A stretch of DNA of 64,000 bases from Mariniplasma anaerobium (lineage in GTDB: Bacteria; Bacillota_I; Bacilli_A; Acholeplasmatales; Acholeplasmataceae), in NCBI RefSeq assembly GCF_016865445.1, contig NZ_AP024412.1, positions 372,001 through 436,000 on the forward strand. Reading direction: 5' to 3'. The position numbers and the translations under genes were made by a program. The stretch's first letter is position 1. Every line of letters begins with the position of its first letter. The notes under the pieces are model-generated. The model had not been told where the DNA came from. It saw only the letters and a program-made list of their open reading frames with translations, and did not search any database. Positions 15,354-22,739 of this stretch are shown one piece after another.

Positions 15354-17198
15354 ATGCGCACAATAAGGTTGTTTAAGTTATCTAAAGGCTTTTTGATATT
15401 ATTCATCATGGCAGTTATCTTAACAACAATACATCAATATACATATTCTAATGTCCCTTTGTTCACACAATATCTAATAAAGACTTTATTGGCACAACCC
15501 GGGATAGCAGATAATACTATTAGCGTAGGAACAGTTAACCTACCTTCTTTTTTGTTAACTTTTTTTCAAAAAGATAACGAAGTTTTAAACATTATATTAA
15601 GAATTGCAATTGCACTACTTTTACTACAAGTTTTTAGATTCTCATTACGATTTTTTGAAATGTGGATTAAAGGTGCATTGCTTGAGAAAATGGCTGAAAA
15701 ATTAAGAATTAAACTATATGGTCATATTCAAGATTTAGATTATGAGTTTCATAATAATGCAGATACCGGAGATTTAATTCAAAGATGTACGACAGATGTA
15801 GAAACAACTACTACATTTTTAACAACTAGAATGCTGGATCTTATTTATTTGTTTGTGACACTCTTTTTTGGAGCATATCAACTCTATTTCATAAACCCAA
15901 CAATGGTATGGGTTTCATTTTCTCTAATCCCTTTAGTCGCGACATCATCTATCATTTATTTTATTAAGATTGATAAAATCTTTCAAAATATAGAAGAAAC
16001 TGAATCTTCAATGATGACAGTTGTTCAAGAAAACTTATCAGGTTCAAAAGTTGTAAGAGCATTTGCTAATGAAGCTTTTGAAGTTGAAAAAATGGAAACT
16101 AAAAATAGAGAATATGCTAATGCTCTAAGAAAAGCAAACTCTATCGTAGCTGTATATTGGGGATCAATGGATTTTGTAAGTATCACTCAATATTTAGTGA
16201 TTATCGCAATTGGCGTCTTTGCTGTCCAAAATCAAACTATGGATGCTGCGGGTGTTGTTGCATCACTAGCACTTGTGGGTATGCTTATATGGCCTGTTAG
16301 AGGTTTAGGTAGAATTATTAATGACTATGGTAAAGCATTAGTTGCATCAGATAGAATATATCATATATTAGAACAACCAAGCGAGTATGATAATGATGGG
16401 ACTGAAGAACCAAAAATTAAAGGAAATATTGAATTTAGAAATGTTTCATTTAAATTTCCTGATACACAAGAAAGTTTATTAAAAAATGTCAATTTTGATA
16501 TAAAAGCTGGCCAAACAGTTGCTATTATTGGTAGAACTGGTAGTGGAAAATCTACAATTATCAATATGCTCATGAGACTTCACGAGTATCAAGGTGGAGA
16601 TATATTAATTGATTCTATACCTTTAAACACGATTAGTAAAAAATATATTAGAAGTCAAATTGGTGTTGTTTTACAAGATCCATTCTTATATTCTAAAACA
16701 GTATACGAGAATATCGCAATCGCACATAAAGATGCAGTTAAAGATAGAGTTATTAAAGCTGCAGAAATAGCTGCTTTAGAAAATGATATTAGAACCTTTA
16801 AAAACGGTTATGAAACAGTTGTTGGTGAAAAAGGAACAACACTATCAGGCGGTCAAAAACAAAGAGTTGCAATTGCCCGTGTTTTAGTTAATGATAAGCC
16901 AATTTTAATTTTTGATGACGCGTTAAGTGCAGTAGATACACAAACAGATCTTATGATTAGACAAGCACTATTAGCTAAAAATTATCAACAAACCACAATT
17001 ATTATTACACATCGTATTACGACTGCTAAAGAAGCAGATCAAATTATTGTTTTAGAAAAAGGATCTATAGAAGCTATTGGAACTCATGAAGAATTAAGTA
17101 CACAAGAAGGATTATACAAGAAATTATGGGATATTCAAGGAAGACTAGAAAATGCCTTTAAAGAAACGCTGAAAGAAGGTGATTCTGATGCGTCATGA
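15354..17198 (+). CDS. ABC exporter half-transporter, degenerate-site subunit
   Basis: A 614-residue fused membrane-ATPase protein: six membrane helices in about residues 1-320, then a nucleotide-binding domain. Motifs are GRTGSGKS (Walker A), a Q-loop in VVLQDPFLY, the canonical signature LSGGQ, and Walker B ILIFDDALSAVD, where the catalytic Glu is replaced by Asp; the switch His is in ITHR. This combination marks the 'degenerate' partner of heterodimeric multidrug or lipid exporters such as BmrC or LmrC. Start at 15354 follows GGAGGTG. It overlaps the next gene by 11 bases, as expected for obligate partners. The substrate cannot be told. Confidence 0.85.
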   Translation: MRTIRLFKLSKGFLILFIMAVILTTIHQYTYSNVPLFTQYLIKTLLAQPGIADNTISVGTVNLPSFLLTFFQKDNEVLNIILRIAIALLLLQVFRFSLRFFEMWIKGALLEKMAEKLRIKLYGHIQDLDYEFHNNADTGDLIQRCTTDVETTTTFLTTRMLDLIYLFVTLFFGAYQLYFINPTMVWVSFSLIPLVATSSIIYFIKIDKIFQNIEETESSMMTVVQENLSGSKVVRAFANEAFEVEKMETKNREYANALRKANSIVAVYWGSMDFVSITQYLVIIAIGVFAVQNQTMDAAGVVASLALVGMLIWPVRGLGRIINDYGKALVASDRIYHILEQPSEYDNDGTEEPKIKGNIEFRNVSFKFPDTQESLLKNVNFDIKAGQTVAIIGRTGSGKSTIINMLMRLHEYQGGDILIDSIPLNTISKKYIRSQIGVVLQDPFLYSKTVYENIAIAHKDAVKDRVIKAAEIAALENDIRTFKNGYETVVGEKGTTLSGGQKQRVAIARVLVNDKPILIFDDALSAVDTQTDLMIRQALLAKNYQQTTIIITHRITTAKEADQIIVLEKGSIEAIGTHEELSTQEGLYKKLWDIQGRLENAFKETLKEGDSDAS

Positions 17199-19020
17199 AG
17201 ATGATATAGATGTTGAATATAAAGTACAATTAGCTACATGGAAAAAGATTATTGGAGTTGTCTTTTCATCTAAAAAAAGAATTATATTACTTATTGTCTT
17301 TTCAAGTATACTTGCATTTTTAGATGCAATGATTCCTTTAATCAATAGATATGCAATTGATGTATTCTTTATTGGTGGCAATTATGAAACATGGCCATAT
17401 TTTGTAGCTCTAAATATTTTGGTAGCTTTAGGATTTGGTATATCTGTTTGGGAGTTTATATATCAAGCAGGTATTATTGAAGCTGAAACAAGTTATGAAT
17501 TAAGAAGACAAGCCTTTAAAAATCTACAAAAATTATCATTTAGCTATTTTGATAAAACGCCTCAGGGTTGGGTTATGGCTAGAATGACTTCAGATGCAAG
17601 ACGATTATCCTTAATTATTTCTTGGGGATTAGTTGATTTTGTATGGGCTGGCTTATCGATGATATTTATTTTAATTATTTTATATATCACATTTTTCAAA
17701 TTGGCACTTATTGTTACAATTATTATTCCAGTAATGTTTGTGATTGCATATTTCTTTAGAAAACTCATTTTAAAACAACATCGAAAAGCAAGAAAATACA
17801 ATTCTCAATTAACTGCGCAATATAACGAAGGCTTCTTAGGAGCAAAAACAACAAAATCTTTAAGTATTGAAGACCAAAATTATGATGAGTTTGCCCATGT
17901 TGCCCATCAATTAAAAACTGCAAGTATTAAAGCAGTCATTTCATCTGCAATATTTTCATCAATTATATTGGTGTTAGCTTATGTAGCTGTAGGAACAACT
18001 ATGTTTCAAGGATCTATTTATGTGCTAGAAATAATTATCACTGTTGGTACTTTGCAAATGTTTATTGCATATACAATTAATTTCTTTGAACCTATTATGC
18101 AAATCTCAAGAATTCTATCAGATTTCCAAAACGCACAAGCATCAGCTGAAAGAATCGTTGGGCTCATTGAGACTGAATCAGATTTAGTCGATAGAAAAGA
18201 TGTAGAAGATATTTATGGCACATTATTTGTGGACAAAAAAGAAAACTGGGAAGATTTAAAAGGTGATGTTGAATTTAAAGATATCACATTTTACTATTTA
18301 GAAAATGAAATGATTTTAGAAAACTTCAACTTAAAAGTTAAAGCAGGTCAAAGTGTTGCTCTTGTAGGTCATACTGGATCTGGTAAAACAACATTAATTA
18401 ATTTATTATCAAGATTTTATGAACCAAAATCTGGACAGATTCTCATTGATCAAAAAGATTATAGAGATCGCTCCATCCATTGGTTACATAAGAGATTAGG
18501 TTATGTGCTTCAAAGTCCGCATTTATTTAGTACAACTATTTTAGAAAATATTAGATATGGACGATTAGATGCAACAGATGAAGAAGTTAAGTATGCAGCA
18601 AAAATGGTTGGCGTTGATGATTTTGTTCAACATATCGATAAAGGTTATGATTCTTTTGTTGGGGAAAGTGGCAATTTGCTATCTGTTGGACAAAAACAGC
18701 TTATATCATTTGCAAGAGCAGTATTAGCTGATCCTAGAATTTTAATTTTAGATGAAGCAACCTCATCCATAGACTCTGAATCTGAATTAGTAATTCAAAA
18801 AGCAACTCAAAAATTATTAAAAGGTAGAACTAGTTTTATTGTCGCACATAGATTATCAACCATTGTTAATAGTGATTTAATTGTCATGCTAGAGATGGGT
18901 AAGATTATAGAACAAGGCACACATGATGAGCTAATCGCAAAACGAGGGAAATATTTCGATCTATATAAAAACCAATTTTTCAAAGAAAACGAAAGTAAAT
19001 TTAATATAGATGACATTTAA
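17188..19020 (+). CDS. ABC exporter half-transporter, catalytic-site subunit
   Basis: A 610-residue partner with the same fold: six membrane helices, then GHTGSGKT, signature LSVGQ (the second G of LSGGQ replaced by V), and Walker B ILILDEATSSID with the catalytic Glu intact, followed by AHRLST. Its signature pairs with the partner's degenerate Walker site, and its own Walker site pairs with the partner's canonical LSGGQ, which leaves one active ATP site per heterodimer. Start at 17188 is 6 bases after AAGAAGGTG; a GTG at 17179 is inside that site. A terminator follows. It resembles BmrD/LmrD-type subunits. Confidence 0.85.
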   Translation: MRHEDDIDVEYKVQLATWKKIIGVVFSSKKRIILLIVFSSILAFLDAMIPLINRYAIDVFFIGGNYETWPYFVALNILVALGFGISVWEFIYQAGIIEAETSYELRRQAFKNLQKLSFSYFDKTPQGWVMARMTSDARRLSLIISWGLVDFVWAGLSMIFILIILYITFFKLALIVTIIIPVMFVIAYFFRKLILKQHRKARKYNSQLTAQYNEGFLGAKTTKSLSIEDQNYDEFAHVAHQLKTASIKAVISSAIFSSIILVLAYVAVGTTMFQGSIYVLEIIITVGTLQMFIAYTINFFEPIMQISRILSDFQNAQASAERIVGLIETESDLVDRKDVEDIYGTLFVDKKENWEDLKGDVEFKDITFYYLENEMILENFNLKVKAGQSVALVGHTGSGKTTLINLLSRFYEPKSGQILIDQKDYRDRSIHWLHKRLGYVLQSPHLFSTTILENIRYGRLDATDEEVKYAAKMVGVDDFVQHIDKGYDSFVGESGNLLSVGQKQLISFARAVLADPRILILDEATSSIDSESELVIQKATQKLLKGRTSFIVAHRLSTIVNSDLIVMLEMGKIIEQGTHDELIAKRGKYFDLYKNQFFKENESKFNIDDI

Positions 19021-19028
19021 TTTAAAAT

Positions 19029-19066
19029 GCCTCAACTTTTGTTATTAAAAAGTGAGGCGTTTTTTT
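19029..19066 (+). terminator. Terminator after the ABC pair
   Basis: GCCTCA-ACTTTT (19029-19040) pairs with AAAAGTGAGGC ending at 19058, with one bulged A, followed by seven T. Confidence 0.88.
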
Positions 19067-19128
19067 GTGCATTTTATAAAGCTTGTATTTTAATCAATGT
19101 TATAATGATAATAAAGAGGTGAGTATAT

Positions 19129-20004
19129 ATGGACTTAAAAAGAATTATCATTTATACAATTTTATTTGCAGTTACAATCTTATTTGCTACACAAGGGTTT
19201 ACTGAATTTCAAAGTGGCAGTTTACTTTTACCCTTTCTAGTAGTATTAGGATATTTTACAATTTTCTTCATTGTTGCACAAATCATTAAAGACAACTCTA
19301 TCGTTGATATGGGTTGGGGACTTGGGTTTGTATTTGGAGCTTGGGCAACATTATTTACAACTTCTAATCCAACTATATTATCATATGTTGTTGTGGCATT
19401 TATTACCCTATGGGGAACAAGATTATCTTATCGCTTAATTAAGAGAAACTGGGGTAAACCAGAAGACTTTAGATATGCTCAATGGCGTAAAGAATGGGGA
19501 GATAAGGTTGTTATCATTGCATTCTTCAGAGTTTTTATGATTCAAGGAATCATTAATTTCGTTGTTGGATCAGCAAGTTTTTATGTGATTAAGTTTAATG
19601 AATTTGATTTTACGAAGAACACACAATATGTTGTACTTGCAGGGTTACTGATTGCACTTACAGGCTTATTCTTTGAAGTTGTTGGAGATGAACAATTAAG
19701 AAGACATATTAAAGCAGGTACTAGAAAATTAATGGATAAAGGATTATGGGGTATTACACGTCATCCTAATTATTTTGGTGAAATTCTTATTTGGGTAGGA
19801 CTATATTTAACAGGTGCAACGCTTATCAATTCTAGTGTTAGTATTTGGTTTTATTTAATCTTGATCATATCACCATTATTGATGAGTACCGTTTTAATTA
19901 AAGTCTCAACACCTTTATTAGAAAAACATATGTCTAAGTATGATGGTTGGGAAGCATATACTAAAAAAACTCCAATCATATTCCCTTGGGGAAAAACTGA
20001 ATAA
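19129..20004 (+). CDS. DUF1295 / steroid 5-alpha-reductase-like membrane protein
   Basis: A 291-residue integral membrane protein with about six or seven hydrophobic helices. Near the C terminus, TRHPNYFGEILIWVG is the motif shared by DUF1295, isoprenylcysteine methyltransferase-like and steroid-reductase-like families. Earlier GWGLGFVFGAWAT and WGTRLSYRLIKRNWGKPEDFRY also follow DUF1295. The family's substrate is unknown in bacteria; a role on lipids or isoprenoids is only inferred from the fold. The ATG at 19129 follows AGAGGTGAG, and TATAAT lies at 19101-19106 without a good -35. Confidence 0.75.
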   Translation: MDLKRIIIYTILFAVTILFATQGFTEFQSGSLLLPFLVVLGYFTIFFIVAQIIKDNSIVDMGWGLGFVFGAWATLFTTSNPTILSYVVVAFITLWGTRLSYRLIKRNWGKPEDFRYAQWRKEWGDKVVIIAFFRVFMIQGIINFVVGSASFYVIKFNEFDFTKNTQYVVLAGLLIALTGLFFEVVGDEQLRRHIKAGTRKLMDKGLWGITRHPNYFGEILIWVGLYLTGATLINSSVSIWFYLILIISPLLMSTVLIKVSTPLLEKHMSKYDGWEAYTKKTPIIFPWGKTE

Positions 20005-20025
20005 TTAATAAATATAAAAAAAAGT

Positions 20026-20079
20026 AAAAAGACATCTAAACTCCTATGATGAAATAGAGGTGATAAGATGTCTTTTTTT
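20026..20079 (+). terminator. Terminator-like hairpin holding the next gene's ribosome site and start codon
   Basis: AAAAAGACATCT (20026-20037) pairs perfectly with AGATGTCTTTTT (20066-20077), followed by TT. The 28-base loop holds GAGGTG (20056-20061), and the 3' arm holds the ATG (20068) of the Ig-repeat gene. It can end transcription of the gene before and hide the start of the gene after. Confidence 0.75.
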
Positions 20080-22131
20080 GATATATTTTTTAACTTTACG
20101 ATATTATTATTAAATGTCAGTTGGTTTAATACAGAAGTAGATCTACCACTTGATAGTAATATATATGATTATTTAGAAACTGTAGAAGCTAGAATTTATG
20201 ATGATGGTATGTTGATAGATGATGCAAGAGTATCTTATCAGTTTAATGGTGTAAACCATAGTTTTGTATCCACAATCAAAACCAGTTATGTTAAAACCTA
20301 CACACTCTATGTTGAAGCTTATTTTGAGGATTATGATCTTAAAGATATTACTATATTAGAAATCAATGTATGTGATTTTGATGCACCTGAAATCACTTAT
20401 ATTCCTACTTATACTATTAATTATTTAGATGATTTACCAGATTTCACTAAAAATGTAGAATATATAGATAATTATGATCAAAATGATCAATTAACTTTAA
20501 GCATCGATACATCAGCAATCAATGAAACAAGTATTGGTGCATATGAAATTATATATCGGATATCAGATAGTTCACATAACGAAAGTATGTATACAAAATT
20601 ATTTAATATCGTTGATAAGACCGCACCAACAATAGAATTAATAAAAGAAATCACTCTAGATGTAAACCAAGCTTTTATCGTAGAAGATTTTTTAAAAGTT
20701 GAAGATAATTATGATGCAAATATAAGATTAAAAATCTTGGATGAACAGGTGGATTACGATCAACTAGGGGTATACGAGATGACAGTGATTGCTACTGATT
20801 TATCAAGAAATTCAAGTAATGAAATATTTTTAGTAAATATTGTTGATCAAAGTCCACCAGATCTCATCTTAAAAACGAATCCTGCACCAATTTCTGTTTT
20901 TTCTACAATCACTGAAGAATTGTTGAAATCCTATATACTTTCTATTGCTGATAATTATGATTTAATATCTGTTGATGATGTGATCATGACTCATGATATT
21001 GATCAAACGAGATTAGGAGATTATCATATTTATTATACATGTAGTGATCAATCACATAATACAGTATCTCAAACTTTAGAAATAGAAGTCATAGATGATA
21101 TTAAACCGGTTGTTGAAGTCATCACACCTTTAGTTTTTGATGTATTTGATCAAGACCCTATGATGAGTGATTATTTTCTTATCACAGATAACTATAATGA
21201 TTTTGATGATTTAGATATTAAATACACTTATTCATTTGATATAGATGAAATTGGTAGATATCAAATAAGAGTAGAAGTTACTGATAAGAGTAAAAATAAA
21301 ACGATATATCTAACTGATGCTAGCGTTATCGATCAAATACCTCCAGTTATCACGCAAGTCAGTGAAATTATTATTACTAATTTTGAAGAATTAGATCTAT
21401 CGATCTATTTTAATGCTATTGATGAATATGATGGTGAACTTACACAAATCACAATAGATGATTATCAAGTTGATTATCAAAAACTAGGGGCATACGATAT
21501 CATCGTTAGTGCTAGTGATTTATCCAACAACACATCGTTTTTTTTCACAAAGGTACATATTATTGATATAAAAAGCCCTAACTTAACTCTATCAACTCAA
21601 AAAATCTATTTAGATTTAGATAGTTCTATGAATGATGAAGTTTCATATATTATAGATATTTATGATGATTATGATGATTTGAGTGTTGGTGATGTATTCA
21701 TAGAATCAACTATAAAAACAGATACAATAGGTCAATATGAATTAATTTATACGATTATAGATAGCTCGCTAAATGAATTTTCTCAAAAAATTGATGTGTA
21801 TGTTGATGATTATACGCCTCCAAACATATCAGGGTTTCCACTTTATATATCGATGTATGACACTATTGATTTATTAGAAGGTCTTACTATAGATGATAAC
21901 ATAGGTATATATGACATATATTATGAACCTACTGTATTAGATACGTCATATCCAGGGTCTTATGAAATATGGTATACAGTCCTAGATCAAAGAGGTAATA
22001 AAACTAGTTTTTCAAGAATGATTTATATACAAGAAATTGATCAGAGTTACCAAATAAATGACTTTATACCGATCATTATAACGATGATTTCATCAATGTC
22101 AGTAATATATTATCTATATAAGAAAATGTAG
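20068..22131 (+). CDS. Membrane-anchored surface protein with Ig-like repeats
   Basis: A 687-residue protein with a short N-terminal hydrophobic stretch (about 3-18, likely signal or anchor) and a C-terminal membrane helix (DFIPIIITMISSMSVIYYLYK) ending four residues from a basic tail. Between them about seven beta-rich units of roughly 80-90 residues each end in the pattern LG-x-Y-x-I-x5-D-x-S-x-N, as in LGVYEMTVIATDLSRN, a hallmark of bacterial Ig-like/HYR-type domains. It is strongly acidic. The topology predicts an extracellular rod tethered by its C terminus, perhaps an adhesin; no binding partner can be named. Start at 20068 is needed to keep the hydrophobic N terminus and is preceded by GAGGTG. 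Confidence 0.7.
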   Translation: MSFFDIFFNFTILLLNVSWFNTEVDLPLDSNIYDYLETVEARIYDDGMLIDDARVSYQFNGVNHSFVSTIKTSYVKTYTLYVEAYFEDYDLKDITILEINVCDFDAPEITYIPTYTINYLDDLPDFTKNVEYIDNYDQNDQLTLSIDTSAINETSIGAYEIIYRISDSSHNESMYTKLFNIVDKTAPTIELIKEITLDVNQAFIVEDFLKVEDNYDANIRLKILDEQVDYDQLGVYEMTVIATDLSRNSSNEIFLVNIVDQSPPDLILKTNPAPISVFSTITEELLKSYILSIADNYDLISVDDVIMTHDIDQTRLGDYHIYYTCSDQSHNTVSQTLEIEVIDDIKPVVEVITPLVFDVFDQDPMMSDYFLITDNYNDFDDLDIKYTYSFDIDEIGRYQIRVEVTDKSKNKTIYLTDASVIDQIPPVITQVSEIIITNFEELDLSIYFNAIDEYDGELTQITIDDYQVDYQKLGAYDIIVSASDLSNNTSFFFTKVHIIDIKSPNLTLSTQKIYLDLDSSMNDEVSYIIDIYDDYDDLSVGDVFIESTIKTDTIGQYELIYTIIDSSLNEFSQKIDVYVDDYTPPNISGFPLYISMYDTIDLLEGLTIDDNIGIYDIYYEPTVLDTSYPGSYEIWYTVLDQRGNKTSFSRMIYIQEIDQSYQINDFIPIIITMISSMSVIYYLYKKM

Positions 22132-22141
22132 TCTATATCTT

Positions 22142-22170
22142 TTGACTTAAACTTTTAATTGATTTATAAT
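22142..22170 (+). promoter_or_regulatory. Flavodoxin promoter
   Basis: TTGACT (22142-22147), 17-bp spacer, TATAAT (22165-22170). Transcription would start near 22177; AAAGGAG precedes the ATG at 22216. Confidence 0.85.
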
Positions 22171-22215
22171 ATGAGCGTAACACAAGCAATTAAAAATATA
22201 AAGGAGATTTTACAT

Positions 22216-22644
22216 ATGGCCGACGTATTATTAGTATATTGGAGTGGAACAGGTAACACAGAAATTATGGCGGAAAAGATCAAGGAAGGTCTAGAATCTA
22301 CAGGAGCAAGTGTTGTTTATAGAAGTGTTGATGCAGTTGAAGCAAGTGAAGTTTCTGGATTTGATAAAATAGTATTTGGATGTCCATCTATGGGCGTAGA
22401 ATCATTAGAAGAAGATGAGTTTGAACCATTCTTTGAAGAAGTAAAAAGTGAATTAACAGGTAAAAAAGTTGCGATATTTGGTTCATATGGATGGGGCGAT
22501 GGCGAGTGGATGGATGCATGGGAAGAAAGTGTGAAAGAAACAGGCGCAAATCTTTATGAATCAGGATTCAAAATCAATTCAACACCAAGTTCTGAAGAAG
22601 AAGATGAATGTTTCGAATTTGGAGTAGCTTTTGGAAAATATTAA
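22216..22644 (+). CDS. Flavodoxin
   Basis: A small FMN electron carrier of 142 residues. VYWSGTGNTEIMAEKI near the N terminus is the phosphate-binding loop, and GCPSMGVESLEEDEFEPF and FGSYGWGDGEWMD are the two loops that hold the isoalloxazine ring. It is acidic, as flavodoxins are. The start at 22216 follows AAAGGAG; an earlier in-frame start at 22159 overlaps the promoter and is rejected. It has its own promoter and terminator. It could supply electrons for the reduced FMN that chorismate synthase needs, but this link is only inferred. Confidence 0.92.
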   Translation: MADVLLVYWSGTGNTEIMAEKIKEGLESTGASVVYRSVDAVEASEVSGFDKIVFGCPSMGVESLEEDEFEPFFEEVKSELTGKKVAIFGSYGWGDGEWMDAWEESVKETGANLYESGFKINSTPSSEEEDECFEFGVAFGKY

Positions 22645-22658
22645 AAATTATATAAAAT

Positions 22659-22686
22659 AAAATGCTAAGTTTAGCATTTTTTTTAT
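22659..22686 (+). terminator. Terminator after flavodoxin
   Basis: AAAATGCTAA (22659-22668), GT loop, TTAGCATTTT (22671-22680), then six more T. Perfect 10-bp stem. Confidence 0.92.
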
Positions 22687-22716
22687 AAGTTAGAAAAAAT
22701 TATGATTAAAAGCATG

Positions 22717-22732
22717 TATAATATGAGTAGGT
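22717..22732 (+). promoter_or_regulatory. -10 box and ribosome site of dnaE with almost no leader
   Basis: TATAAT (22717-22722) with TG just before it (22715-22716) is followed 4 bases later by the ribosome site AGTAGGTG, ending at 22732. The predicted mRNA start falls in this site, as for recG. Confidence 0.4.
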
Positions 22733-22739
22733 GATTCTT

